DNA from: Chelonoidis abingdonii
Taxonomy: Eukaryota > Chordata > Testudines > Testudinidae
Length of the DNA: 64,000 nucleotides
Direction of reading: 5' to 3'
Assembly: GCF_003597395.2 (NCBI RefSeq)
Contig: NC_133770.1
Span: 94,195,510 to 94,259,509, forward strand
In this document: positions 25,500 through 37,269 of the stretch, piece after piece
Position numbering within the stretch: the first letter of the stretch is position 1
Layout: each line of letters starts with the position of its first letter
Program-made: the position numbers and the translations under genes
The notes under the pieces: generated by a model
Seen by the model: the letters and a program-made list of their open reading frames with translations, nothing else
The model's database searches: none
What the model was told of the DNA's origin: nothing

Positions 25500-26205
25500 T
25501 GGTATCAGAGGCCTGGTATGAGGCCTAAGGCCTGAACTAAAGTAATGGTCATGATTTTGCTAACATAAAGCAAAGTGGAGCTGTGAGCCAGAGGCAGGCC
25601 CTGCTCACAGAAGCTGGCAAGGAAAGGGCTGATGCTGCAAGAAGATATGTACCTAAAAGGTACTGAACACTAGAGATCAGAACATTTTCACATACTTGCA
25701 CATTCCACACAGATAACAAGGAACAGGCTGACCCATCCCAATAACAGGGCCAAAAGGTAATATGATGGATAGAGTTGTTTTGTTCAAACCAACATGTACA
25801 AGTGAGAGGCGGCACCTTACTACATAGAGGGGTTGTACCCGCTATGGTAGAGGGGTTGCACCTCAATACGTCAGGAGTGATGTGTAACTTGTTTGTACCT
25901 GTGTATAAGAATGCATCCCTGGGGCGATGTCTTTGTCCGGCCTAGGGGGCAGTGGAAAGTCCCGCCACTGACTGAGCCTAGTCCATTGACCATGGGCACA
26001 TATTAGTAGTATGCCTTTTACTAGAGTAACAATCTAGGGGAACTATCATTGTGTCCAATACGGCAATAAACCTGGCCGACGTGCCTTCGTACCTTACTGG
26101 ACTCTGTGGTCATTGAGGGTTCTCTTCGGGTCTGCTGTGTCAGCTATCTGAGCAGAGCTGAGGCAGCACACAGAGGGAACACACGCACGCAGCCGAGTGA
26201 TACCA
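25500..26205 (+). mobile_element. solo LTR of an endogenous retrovirus-like element, 0.7 kb
   Basis: The ends are an 8-bp inverted pair, TGGTATCA and TGATACCA. The flanking tetramers ACAT and ACAA differ at one base, so the target duplication is imperfect. Inside, TATAAGAATGCATCC looks like a TATA region near 25910, and AATAAACCTGG at about 26065 is the polyadenylation signal, followed by a U5-like segment. The layout U3-R-U5 reads on the plus strand. No internal genes remain. It is nested in DIRS copy D. Confidence 0.75.
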
Positions 26206-26430
26206 ACAAGGAGGGAGCAGAGCATCACACTGGTAGCCTCTGACAACACACATCTGACAACAATGGGATTGGGGATGGCTCTGTCCTTTATACCATTGCA
26301 CAGCAGCATGAGGGAACAGAAGCTACCTGTGCTGCCCTGATGGGCATTGCTGAGGGGAAAAAAAAATCTCTGACAACTGCACTGGAAATGCACACACCTG
26401 AAATGGAATGGACATGTGCAATCACTGAAA

Positions 26431-27702
26431 AAAGAAAAGACTATCATAATTCATGGGCACAATGGGGCTGAATTAAAATTATAAGCAACTTTAATACTGG
26501 CACTTCCTAATTGAGTGATTGACTTTGAAACCTGAATAACATTCTAATCGTTTTTTACTGTTTAATTGCCTAGGTTTCCTAAAAAAACAAATGGAAAAAA
26601 ATATTCCAAACGTGATACCATATACTGACACCCATGTGATTCATCAGTAGGGCTGGAACACGTAGATCCACTACACAGACTTCTGGCACTTACTCTAAGA
26701 CAGAAACTGATCAAAATAATTAGGTTGTGAATCACTACATTCACCAGCACTAGAGCGGGAGGAAACACACACGTTGCCAGTATCTTTCACATATATTTGC
26801 TTACAGCAGTGGAATGGTGAGATTCAGGAAACATGGGTTCCATTCCAGGCTCTGGAAGTGAGTGTGCTTTAACAGGCACAGACCTGTTTCCCTCAAGCTT
26901 GAGGCCTTCCCTGCCCTATCTGCTCCCACTTTTCCCACACCATCTCCTTGCTCTAGTCCTATTCTCTTTGTCTATCCTAGTCCCTGCCTCCACTACTCAG
27001 AGTTCACATCCAAGTCCAAGTTTTCTTCACCCAGCAAATCCCAGTTCTCCCCCTGCACCTCAACACTCTTTCAGATCCATCTTCTCTGCCCATTACCCCC
27101 CCCATCCCAGGTTTAGTCCCAGTCTCTCCCTTCCAACTCCCAGTCACAGTTGCTCTTCCTCCACCACCCTTAGTCCCACATTCTTATTCCTTTCCACCCC
27201 CCAGTCTAGCTTTTGTCCCTTCTGCATTTGAATCAGACCAGCTTCCTTCTCCACACTGCCTGAGTGCCCACAGGGGGGTCACTGATAGGACAGGGGGCAC
27301 AGACACTCCATTCGTAGTTCCAGTGCCCAGCCCAGAGCACTAGGAGCAGACATTACTGGGAAAGTCTGGCTTTGACCTTGCTGCCATGCGCTGAAGTATA
27401 TTCTGTCACTCTGTGGGGCTGGCGTATGTGCAATCCTGTTACATACAGAAGCTGTGAGGAGCTGGGGCATGTCTAGCTGTTCTGTGGAAATGCAACACGT
27501 GCAGTTCAGTCACACACAGGAGTTGTGAGGGAGGAAGCAGGCACTCTGGTCAGCACAAGAAACTGAGAGAGACATATGCTCAGTGAAGATGAAATCTTTG
27601 GAGATTTACTGCTAAAATCTAAGTCGTCTCTATGTGTGAACTGTGATTTCTCAAAGGCAAACATAGTAGTAGTCAAATTTGGGCAGATTTTCACAGGGAT
27701 GG
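26431..27702. repeat. unclassified repeat with pyrimidine-rich block
   Basis: A C/T-rich stretch at about 26890-27230 is built of loosely repeated CCCAGT/CTCCC units. It is followed by non-coding sequence that looks like a moderately repeated element, which appears to continue after the LTR at 27703-28173. Open frames here are a product of base composition. No ends were identified. Confidence 0.3.
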
Positions 27703-28173
27703 TGTCACAGGGTAGCTGGTCTCTGTGAATAGACTGAGCCCAGCTCCTCTGTACTGGAACAAGTGAGCATAATCCGGCTAATTACAGAACCTGGGCTACA
27801 GTTGGGCCTATAAAGGGCTGCTAGTAGACAGCTGAGGAGGAAGGACTGAGACAAGCTGAGCTATGATTAGCGGAGGCCACACTAGAGTGAAGCTAACTCC
27901 TGTGGTGGGTCCCCAGAGTAAGGGACCAGGGGCCCAAGGAAGCAACCCAATGGCTGCAGCAACAAGAGGAGTTAGAGGAGGCAAGGAAGTTGCCAGGAAC
28001 TAGAGAGCCAAAGACCATGGGAGGGGTGGCCCTGAAGTCTGGGGGCCAGGTATTGATTTAAGACTGCCTTCTGTTTGTTTACCTTTGTTATAAAAGCATA
28101 AATCTCCTTAACTGAGACTAGGTGTGGCAATGCATGCTTGGAGATGGGGTGCAGTGGCAGCCCCTCAGTGACA
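27703..28173 (+). mobile_element. short solo LTR-like element, 471 bp
   Basis: It starts TGTCACAGGG and ends CCTCAGTGACA, giving a TGTCAC/GTGACA inverted pair. It is flanked by the exact 5-bp duplication GATGG (27698-27702 and 28174-28178). TTATAAAAG lies near 28090. It has no coding sequence. The size and ends fit a solo LTR or a short non-autonomous LTR element; the strand is tentative. Confidence 0.65.
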
Positions 28174-28178
28174 GATGG

Positions 28179-29179
28179 CAAAAGGCTACCCCTCCACCCC
28201 TGCCCCAAAATGGACATGTTTCAATACCCTGCTTCAATGCATGGAGGTGCTACAGCTTGCCAGGATTTTTGAACATGGATTTTTTTCTTGGAAACCACTG
28301 AACTGTTTTGGTGGAAATTTTTCAAAAACTCAGCCTGAGATAGACACTTGGCCATGGAAAATTTCATCTTAACAGTTAAAATTTAACAAAGTTATAAACA
28401 AATGAAAAGAGGGTATATACTGGAAATTGCCATGTCCCGCATATAAAAACAGTGTAGTTGCATATTATAGTACTGTGTGTACTGTACATGACAACAATCA
28501 GGCAGAAGTGCATTTAACAGATATTTAGCTGTGGTTCTAAAGACAAACTGTATTCTGGGTGTGAGGATCACCCTTCAAAAATGTAGAATACTTGTCTGAA
28601 TAGCCAGTTCCAACAAATATTCCACATCTGAAGAAATCTGGTCTGCTCTGCCACTATAGGTGATTTAAAACTAGAAGAATCTTATCTTCATTTTGCATCC
28701 CAGTTCAGCTTCAAAGCAAGAATATGCTTTCAACACTCAAGCCTATCTAAAACTAAACTTCCACTGAGAATAGATATGTATGCAATGAATCTAACAGCGA
28801 AAAATGGTGATTATACACCAACATTAATTTTTGATAAAATTAGAGTGATACAAAACCAGCAATAGCAATGAAATGTACAATTAAAAGCAAAATGTAACAC
28901 GGGCTGTCCTATAACTAAGCTCAGTACAAAGCACAATAAGACAGACTTATGCTGTAGTTACACTATTCCAAGTGTTTTAGTTGTAATACTGTAAGTGGAA
29001 TGCTGATTTTTTAAAGTGAACCTGCGTTTTCATGTTAACTAATAAATATTATAGTTAAAAGATTCAGCAGTTATGAACAATAATAGAGCAGTTTATATAA
29101 TTTTGGATAAGAGTTCACAGAACAATGTGTTATGGTAACATTAAGGTTGAGAGAATTGCAGGGTTAAAGAACATCTTAC
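28179..29179. other. intronic stretch, mostly unrecognised
   Basis: The first 200 bases probably continue the repeat split by the LTR at 27703-28173. Beyond that I see AT-rich intron with no motif, ending at the donor of the next DPY19L1 exon. Confidence 0.35.
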
Positions 29180-29299
29180 CTGTTTTGAACAAAGCAAGGA
29201 AGCCATAACGCATAAGTGAGGTGTCAGAAACAGTTTCAGTCTCATAATTAAAATACCAAGTACAGTATATGCCAATAGCTGCAATGCATGGTATACCAG
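29180..29299 (-). CDS. DPY19L1: DPY19L1 exon (membrane segments)
   Basis: The acceptor TTGGCAG precedes base 29299 and the donor CAG|GTAAGA follows base 29180. It holds exactly 40 codons in phase 0. LVYHALQLLAYTVLGILIMR and LKLFLTPHLCVMASLLCSKQ are two hydrophobic stretches of the GT-C membrane domain, nearly identical to vertebrate DPY19L1 as I remember it. Confidence 0.95.
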
Positions 29300-29562
29300 C
29301 TGCCAAACAAAAAAAACAACCACATACACAAAAGCATAAGCTAACATTTTGATACATTTTCATTTGATATTCAAAATACATTTTGAAAAATGTAAAACTT
29401 ATTTAAGAGATTCTTTTAATGTATTGCAAAGTAAAATAATCTTCCAAATTTAAGCAGTGGATAAATAGGTGTTTTTTTACTCGTCCTCCCTGAGGATTCA
29501 GAGGTTTTTTGTTTTTTTTAAGTATGCTTACATGTGGATAGAGAAAGGAAGGAGGAAAATAA

Positions 29563-29680
29563 GGTGACCAGATAGCAAGTTTGAAAAATCAGGACAAGTG
29601 GTGGGGGTAATAGGTGCCTATATAAGAAAAATCCCCCAAAATCGGGACTGTCCCTATAAAACCAGGACATCTGATCACCC
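29563..29680. mobile_element. MITE of about 118 bp
   Basis: Inverted ends GGTGACCAGAT and ATCTGATCACC bound a core including AAAATCGGGACTGTCCCTAT. I recognise this as a very common short DNA element of turtles and crocodilians. The superfamily is uncertain. Confidence 0.65.
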
Positions 29681-29830
29681 GAGGAAAAGCAGCATAGAAG
29701 GACTAGCTGGAGAAATGGCTGGATATACAGGAGGGCAAACTGCAAGGCAGGCAGGCAACGATAGATGCACTGTTCGCTGCGTGGCCATCTCCTACCTCAC
29801 AGGCAGGAAGAGGCTTAGTTATTTAACATA

Positions 29831-30787
29831 TAGTAACTCCTTGCTTAACATTGTAGTTATGTTCCTGAAAAATGTGACTAAGTGAAATGATGGCAAGCTA
29901 ATCCAATTTCCCCATAAAAGAATTAATGTAAATAGAGGGGGATTAGATTCCAAGGAAATTTTTTTTCACCAGATAAAAAGATTATTTTGATGATTGTGAA
30001 GCTTGGTTGAAGTGGTGAAGTCAGAGGTTGGGATATTTCCCAGGGAATGCCTTACTGCTAAATGATGAACTAGCTTTTGGCTGAGCCCTCAAGGGTTAAC
30101 CCATTGTTGTTAATGTAGCCTCACACGCTACAAAGCAGCAGGAATGAAGGGAGGGGAGACAACATGGCAGACAGAGACAGAGGCCCTGTGAGAGAGGGAG
30201 AGAAGCGCATTGCTTCTTGAAGTACGCTGACACCACTCTAAGTACACTACCTTGTTAAGTAGATCAACAAGTTGAGACAGCAGCTGCTCCCAGGAAGCTC
30301 CCTCCTCCTGAGCCCTGTTGTGTGGTTCCCCTCCCCTCCCTACTTATGGAAATAGTGTAAGTGGGGAGCAGAGGAGAGGGGGAAACCCTGACATTAGCTC
30401 GCCCCCCTCTCTCCTGCACAGCAAGCAGGAGGTTCTGGAGAGCAGCTCCAAGGCAGGGGGCAGGGGCAGCACATGGCAGTGGGGGGAGGGACAGCTGAAC
30501 TGCAGACAACTGATAGCCTGCTGGCCAGCTGCCGCAGAGGGAACTTAGGGGAGCAGGGAGCTGATGGGGGGCTGCCAGTCCACCTTGGTTCCAAGCCACC
30601 CCTCCCCCCCCCCCACCAGCTAGCAGCAATGGGCTGCTCTTCCTGCAAGCAATGGACAAAGCAGGTGGCTGCCAAATGACTTTATAACGGAGCATTGCAC
30701 AACTTTAAACAAGCATGTTCTCTAATTGATCAGCAAAGTAAAAACGAAACAATGTTAACTGGGAGGACTTTAAGTGAGGAGTTACTG
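29831..30787. mobile_element. non-autonomous mariner/Tigger-like DNA transposon
   Basis: The left end TAGTAACTCCTTGCTTAA and the inverse of the right end CAGTAACTCCTCACTTAA are matching terminal repeats. Each is flanked by the dinucleotide TA, as expected for Tc1/mariner-type insertion. The interior is GC-rich in its centre (30290-30640) and has no transposase frame. Proline- or glycine-rich frames inside are compositional. Confidence 0.7.
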
Positions 30788-30921
30788 TATCTAAAATACT
30801 GAGTGATCCAGAGATGAAAGGTGTGACAAATACAGTTGTCACCATTACTAAATTGTGCATCCAGTGACAAGGCCAGTTATTTGTAACATAGTGCTCTGAT
30901 ACTCTTAAAATCAAATATCAG

Positions 30922-31045
30922 AGGGGTAGCTGTGTTAGTCTAGATCTGTAAAAGCAGCACAGAGTCCTGTGTCACCTTATAGACTAACAGATGTATTGGA
31001 GCATGAGCTTTCGTGGGTGAATACCCACTTCGTCGGATGCACTGA
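30922..31045 (+). mobile_element. SINE with 19-bp target duplication
   Basis: A 124-bp unit starting AGGGGTAGCTGTGTTAGTC is flanked by the exact 19-bp repeat TCTTAAAATCAAATATCAG (30903-30921 and 31046-31064). Long duplications like this mark LINE-driven insertion. The start contains an A-box-like TAGCTGTGTTAG. I recognise the core (CTTATAGACTAACAGATGTA and GCTTTCGTGGGTGAAT) as abundant in turtle genomes. Confidence 0.8.
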
Positions 31046-31064
31046 TCTTAAAATCAAATATCAG

Positions 31065-32162
31065 TAAGTTCAACTCAGAGTATCAATGCCAGACTCTTAC
31101 CTCTTGACACACATAACCTCAGACACACATTACCTGAGGAGAACTTGTGATAAAAATGCAGCCACTCCAATCAATATCTCTACCTGTTTGAATCACTTTA
31201 ATATTTTTGGATGAATTAAGATGGTTCTAAAGGGCAAAACAGCACGATGCCTCAAAATAAATCAGGAAAATAAATAATTGGGTGCCAAGCAGCTCATTAG
31301 GAAGCTTTTTTTTCTTTGAGCATCGAAGGAGATTCCTTCCTCCAAATTGGAGGCAACTATCTACGGGGTGTAGGCTTATTGGAAGCTATTTTCTATATCC
31401 TAACCCCTAGATTCTAATTGGTTTTCTAACTGTAGTAAATATGGAAGGATTTTGCACTTCAGTCTAGGCTTCTTCAGTGCAAACTTAATTTCCTCAGTGA
31501 ATGCTTAATTTCTAGTGATCTGACCCCTCATTTTACCCTAGTCTTTCAATTGGCCTCCCGGATTAAAGAATTTGAATTTAGGGATTTGAATGCTAAAATG
31601 GGATTTAAGCTTGTCTACCTAAACTTTGATGGCTCCACCCATCATCAAGCAGATGTCATATTAAGTCGGGCTGACTTTTTGAACTTAAACTGGAAAAAAA
31701 ACCTCAAAGAAAAGTCATCATTCAAGAACAACAAAAATCAACCAAATACCAAAAAAAAGACAATTACTTATGTAAATAAAATGTTAGGAATAACTGACAA
31801 AGAACAGAAAGTAAAGTATTAGGCTTAACTACCACACACAAATCCTACAAACAAAACAAGACTACAGAGGTAGTCTTCAAACATGTCAAGAAAAAAATGA
31901 AAGTTGGAATTCAGGATATTCTATTTATTAATTAAAACAAAGTGTAAGACTTTTCCCCATTACAAACAGGATGTCTTTTGTATGCATTATTTTAAAGAAG
32001 TTATTCTGGTGACACTAACCAAGGAGTAGGGAATTAGACAAAAAACCTAAACTTTTGAGAAACATAATACAAAGAGAATTCTCATTTAAATTATATTTAA
32101 AATGTACCAGTACTTATTCAAATTAAGGAGTCACATATGAACTCATAAAGATGAAGTCTTAC
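31065..32162. other. intronic stretch, nothing recognised
   Basis: AT-rich intron. The 90-codon frame at 31550-31822 is lysine- and asparagine-rich and has no family motif, so I do not call it a gene. Confidence 0.4.
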
Positions 32163-32187
32163 CTCACCATGGTTAAAATGATCCTCT
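32163..32187 (-). CDS. DPY19L1: DPY19L1 25-bp microexon
   Basis: The acceptor TATCCAG precedes base 32187 and the donor GAG|GTAAG follows base 32163. Its first base completes an Arg codon from the exon at 38620-38669, and eight codons follow (EDHFNHGE), leading in frame into LVYHALQ. The human protein has a similar short polar loop, ending near FDHGE, before the same membrane segment. Skipping it would shift the frame. Confidence 0.85.
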
Positions 32188-32284
32188 CTGGATAAAAAAG
32201 AAAAACCACACAAATACATTATTTCTTCACAGCACAGAATCATTAATATGTTCTACAGAACGCTCCTTGTTACATTTATGAAAT

Positions 32285-32420
32285 GATCTGATAAATATAT
32301 ATCACTTATATAGCCCTTTTCAGCCACAGATTTCAAAGCTCTTTACAGGTTGGATAAATATTTTTGTCTCATATTTATGTTTTGGCTTATCTCCAAGGTT
32401 GAAAAAGCTCTTTAATACTT
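32285..32420. repeat. old MIR-like repeat
   Basis: ATATAGCCCTTTTCAGCCAC followed by TTTCAAAGCTCTTTACAGG resembles the conserved core of MIR-type SINEs. It is heavily decayed. Confidence 0.35.
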
Positions 32421-33094
32421 TAATTACTTCTACACACAATTTTTACAGCACATTAGCTATTTGGACACAGAGCTAGAAACTCCCTAACAAAAGGTAAGTA
32501 CACAGAATATGTCCTACAATGTATTGTTAAAACAAGTCAACCATTTACTTAGTTATGACATGTATGGTTTCTGGCTCCTTAAGAGGAAACCGTGTAAACA
32601 AAACATTGTTTTTACAGCAACTTATGAAGCTTATTGAGACCTTAAAAGAGATACTTCCAGAGAACCTTAGCTTTGCTATTGAATTATTGTAAATCTGTTT
32701 CCATAAACTGATGCATGTATGCCTAATGTTCTTGCAGGATACTTGTGAGAAAAAAAGAGCAAACAAACAGAAAGTATGGTAATTTAACTTATCAATAAGC
32801 ACAAATTCAAATATTATTTTGTGAATGCTATACAGTGAAGAAAAAAACAGTTCAATTTAGTGAATAGCAAACAGCTCTCCAAAACCAGGTCAATACACTC
32901 TTTTGGATCTAAAGCATCTGGCATATATCAATTCAAATGAAAAGAAAGAATTCTAACATTTGTTTGGTAGCAAAAAAGAAGGCTACTTACTGGAAACCAG
33001 AGTTCTTTGAGATGGCTCTGCATAGTCACACTTACTGGTATTATGCCACCTAGTGGTAAAACGTTCTCCAAGCAGTGTCCCTTAGACTCTAGAG

Positions 33095-33404
33095 CAGGGG
33101 TTGGCAATCTTTCAGAAGTCATGTGCCGAGTCTTCATTTATTCACTCTAATTTAAGGTTTCATGTGCCAGTAATACATTTTAAAATTTTTAGTAGGTCTC
33201 TTTCTACAAGTCTATAATATATAACTAAACTATTGTTGTACGTAAAGTAAATAAGGTTTTTAAAATGTTTAAGAAGCTTCATTTAAAATCAAATTAAAAT
33301 GCAGAGCCCCCAAACTGGTGGCCAGGACCCGGGCAGTATGAGTGCCACTGAAAATCAGCTCGTGTGCCACTTTCGGCATGTGTGCCACAGGTTGCCTACC
33401 CCTG
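33095..33404. mobile_element. hAT MITE inside DIRS copy E
   Basis: Its ends CAGGGGTTGGCAA and TTGCCTACCCCTG are inverted repeats, flanked by the exact palindromic octamer CTCTAGAG at 33087-33094 and 33405-33412. It is 310 bp long with an AT-rich interior and no gene. The 8-bp duplication and CAGGGG ends are diagnostic of hAT elements. Confidence 0.88.
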
Positions 33405-34318
33405 CTCTAGAGTGCTCTCTCAACAACTACAAAACCTTCTGCTGAACTGCTCAGTGTTTCTGAACACATTCTGAAAGCAAGGCCATAAAATGGGGAGCTG
33501 CACTCTCTACCACCTCAGTTCCTTCCATCACCAACCACGAGACAAAAAGAGGGCTCTGGTACAGAGCCACCTTGAAGAACACCAGTTACAAGTGGTTCTG
33601 AATATTTCCACTTATGGGATATTATCATAAGCAGTGCTGAAAATAACCCAGAGGAGGGAACAGAGTTCTAATTGAATACAGACTGAAGCAAAGCTCTACT
33701 AAATCTAGCATCAGGCCTACAGGCCATATTTAGAGTATAATGCTTATTAAATGTGTACAGAACTCCAGGCTGCAGCCCTGCAAATTTCAATACCAGTAAC
33801 TTGTTTAAGGCAAGCAAGAGAAGCTGCCACAGGTCTAATGGAATATGATTGTAAGTACAAGAATTTCTGCTACCACATAACATCCAACAATACATTGTTT
33901 AATCCATCTACATGTATTCTGGAAAGACACCATACAAGCCATGTGATTCTTAGTGTAAAATATGTATAATATAATCTAAGTATTTTCATGCAAGGGCCCT
34001 TCATGCATCAAAAGTATATAAAGGTGATTCACCCTCATTAGTATGTGGCTCTGGAAAAAATACCAGCAAAAATACCACTTGTGGAAAAATCCTGGGACTC
34101 AGGCCTAAGAATCACCTTATCTTTATGAAAAGATGTGAATGGTGGAATGTAAAAGATGAGCCATCAAGGTATTTATTCACTCACCCTTCTGGCTGATGTT
34201 ATGGCAATAATAAATGATGTCTTAAGAGATAAATAATATAACAAACACTCAGCTAAGGGTTCAAAACATGACTTCATAAGCGTAGCCAAAACCAAACTGA
34301 GTTAACAAAGAAGAAAAG

Positions 34319-35940
34319 TAGGGCTTGGCAAACTGGGCCCACGGGGCTCAGGCTTCCCCTCGCTGGTTGCAGCGGGACTTCACTTGGCCGCAGCGTGGAT
34401 TCCTCCTCTCCAGCCTCTCCCGAGTGCTGAGCCGGCAGGTTTCTCCCCTATCCCGCCCTCCTGGCCCCTTTCCTCCGCCCACTTACTCAGTTGGCCAGCT
34501 GAAAGCTCCAGTTCCACTGGTCCCCCATTCCCCAGCAGTCCGGAGTGGCGCAATCCATCACTGGTGGTGTGGCAGCCTGGCCCACCACCACCTGAAGCGG
34601 AGCAGAGTCCCTCCAATCCTTCTTGAGCCGCTCAGTCTCAAGCAGGGGCAGGGCCTGGGGCCAGGACAGAAACTCTCCACGTGACATGACATGTGAGTGA
34701 GAAGGGGGAGCCCGCGGGGCCAGACAGGGGGAGAAGGGGGAGCCGGGCAAGGCTGGGAACAGAGAGGGGAGGGGATACCTGGAGAGGCTAGGAGGAAAGT
34801 GGGGGAGCAGAGCCGAGCTCAGCGGGGAGAGCCATGCAGGACTTCAGGAAGCGGGTGGGGAGGATGGGCTGGGCATTGAAGTCTTAAAGTGAGGGAGGGA
34901 GGAGAGACAGGCGTGGAAGGGAAGGATGGAAACAGTGAAGTTTCCTTGCTTTATTCTCTTCGTGTTGTTACTTGTATGTGTTTAGGAAGGATGAACTTAT
35001 TAAAGTTCTTTCTTATTAAACTGCATGTCCCAAGCACCTCTTTACTTTTCAGGATTAGAGAGACATGCTATTTTAGGGAGAATTAAAAAGCCATTTGGGA
35101 GGTGATGGCCCAGAGCGGTGGCAGCCGAGGGCCTGGATGAGGGCTGGATTCAGCCATTGGTATCAGCTATTTCTTTTTTGTCATTCAAACAGATTTTGGG
35201 TCTTGACATCCCAGACATCATGTAAAATGCTTTCCTGTGGCCTTTTGACATGTGCACAGAGGTATCTCGCTGCCAAGTCCCTATCCTGGGAGGGAAGGGG
35301 GAAGGCTGCAGGGTCATGTCCTACCTCTGTGCAGCCAGTGGCCTATGCTTACCACTGCAACAATGCTGGAGCCTCCACATTTATTTATTGACAAAAAAAT
35401 TGTAGAATTTTTAAATATTGTGCACAGCATTTTTTATTTTTTTGGTGCTGAATTCCCTGAGGAATATGATGTGCTGGGCAGTTGTGGTGGGCGGGCTGTG
35501 AGAGGGGCAATGGGCAGTGGAGTAGGGGTCTGTGGGTGGGAGGGCACTGGGCATAGGGATCTGTGGTGGAGATCTCTGGGTGAGGGACCACTGGGCATGG
35601 GTGTTGCTGGACATAAGGGGCGGAGGGTAGTGGGAAGCGGGGCAGTGTGGCGGGACAGGCTGGCAGCGCAGGGCTGGGGGCACAGGCGAGAGGGAAGTAC
35701 CAGGGTTGGGGTGAAGGCGGCACTGTACAAACATTAGGTGCAAAGGGGGCACAATGCAGAGGTTACTGGCAAAGGGGGCGCAGGATGGGGATGTTGGGGT
35801 TGGGGAGCCCATGAGCCATGCCCATGGGGGCCGGGGCTCCAAAACACAAGTTCATCCAGGGTGCCATTTTCCCTAATGCCAGCTCTGAGGGGAATACACA
35901 TTAGACAAAACCTACATAAATTTCTTAACTGTGTTATACA
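34319..35940. mobile_element. GC-rich composite insertion inside DIRS copy E
   Basis: The DIRS sequence is broken here by G-rich, non-coding DNA. TAGGGCTTGGCA at its left and TGCCAGCTCTG near 35875-35885 could be hAT-like ends, but I found no matching 8-bp duplication. A second end-like sequence at about 35380-35467 (reading inward TATTCCTCAGGGAATTCAGC) resembles the start of the repeat at 63213. The block may therefore be several nested pieces. Proline-rich frames in it are compositional. Confidence 0.45.
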
Positions 35941-36205
35941 TGAAAAACAATCTACCATCAACTAAAAAATGGTAACCAGAGATAGCTACCAATGAACGTT
36001 CAAAGATAAGTTAGATAACCCCCTTCAGATTTTAAGTGCATTAAATATTCTAAAATACAAGATATAAAAGCTGAGACAGGACAATCAGATTTTTCCTTCA
36101 TCCAAGCCACAAACCTGGTCTATTTCAAATGGTAGCACCTTCTGGTACACAGTTTTCTAGAGTTAAGAAATTTGACTGCTCAAGAGTAGATAGAGTCTAA
36201 GTCCA

Positions 36206-36927
36206 GTGGTCCATCCAAGCCATCAGATAAAGAGACTGTGGATCCAAACTGAGAATCTGAGACAGCAGATCTGGAGACAAAGGAAGATGTATGAAGGCCT
36301 CACCAGACAACTGAAGATTAGTAAACCACCACTGATGCAGACAAACTGGAGCAATGAGAATTATCTTTGCCCTATCCCAAAATATCTTCCTCACTACCTT
36401 CTGGATCAAAGGAAAGGTGGAAAGCATACAGAAAATTCCCCAGTGCAAAAGGAAGCATCTGATATGGATTCACTATTCTTGCCTGCTCTGGAGCAGAAGA
36501 GTCAACACTTTTTGTTGAACTTAATGACAAATGAGTCCACATCTGGGTGATCCCAATTGGAAAATATGTCCTAAATCAACTGATCCTTCAGTGGCCTTCA
36601 TGAATTTTAGAACTGTTTCTGCTGAGATGGTCTGCAATTATATTATTCTCTCCTGCCAAATGCAGAGTCACAAAATAAACATTGTGAAGAATGGAACCGT
36701 TCCATAATGTGATTGTCACTGTACAAATGAGAGCAGACTAAGCACCTCCGTTTGTTGACATAATACATATCAGATGTATTATCTGTTACTTGTTGCACAA
36801 TCCTCCCATGAAAGTGAGGGAGGAACGATCTGTGGGCCAGATTGATGTGTTCCAACTCCAAAACAAGGTGCAAGCTTCTCTTTTGAGAAATCCAGTGACC
36901 CTGAATTGTAAGATGACTCAGATGCAC
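36206..36927 (-). pseudogene. DIRS-E RNase H region remnant
   Basis: At 36643-36927 the frame reads HINLAHRSFLPHFHGRIVQQ and VTDNTSDMYYVNKRR, matching the RNase H region of copy B (VFTNNTTAMHYINKQGG). The section below it, to about 36206, aligns by eye with the following IDLFAS/WP region. Stops and indels break it. Confidence 0.6.
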
Positions 36928-37269
36928 TCACTAACCATTGTTTGACAGATTCAAAATTACCTTCACCAGTAGACTAGATGCTCTTTTGTATATACAAAAG
37001 CTTACAAATAGAGAAGCATTACATTAGGAATTCATGTACATTTATATTGACCCACTATGCACAAATGTACAGACAATGGGCACACAATCTACTTCAACTG
37101 GTGCACAACCTTCAGTGTGAGACTGATCTGGTCTGCAAATTTCAACTGAAAACAAAGGAAGTTATTACAATCACTTGTGAGACACTTTGACAATTAAGAA
37201 TATGTAATGAGCATAGGGTGGTTACATTAAATTCCAAAATATGGCCCATTCTGGAAAATTGTCACACGA

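Larger units (their letters stand above)
22750..26430 (-). mobile_element. DIRS retrotransposon copy D, short and hit by two LTR insertions
   Basis: The left repeat starts GTTACTAACCTATTCCCTAA and contains GTTCTTTGAGAAG. Its inverse (about 24725-24800, reading to GGGAACAGGTTAGTAAC) is the internal complementary region. The right end near 26400-26430 (AAATGGAATGGACATGTGCA, then ATCACTG) closes the element. Solo LTRs at 22960-24682 and 25500-26205 interrupt it. Without them it is about 1.25 kb and holds only a little Gag-like sequence, so it is a deleted, non-autonomous copy. It lies in gene sense. Confidence 0.75.

Noticed and set aside
26833..27231. 132-codon Ser/Pro-rich frame
   Set aside because: It follows a CT-rich stretch; there is no motif, and it lies in a repeat.
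30264..30695. 143-codon minus-strand frame
   Set aside because: It lies inside the mariner/Tigger-like element, where overlapping frames on both strands are open because the DNA is GC-rich. No transposase motif is seen.
31550..31822. 90-codon plus-strand frame as a gene
   Set aside because: It is Lys/Asn-rich, lies in intron, has no motif and is close to the length expected by chance in AT-rich DNA.
35385..35842. Proline-rich open frames on the minus strand (112-143 codons)
   Set aside because: They overlap in several frames of one G/C-skewed repeat, have no domain and reflect base composition.
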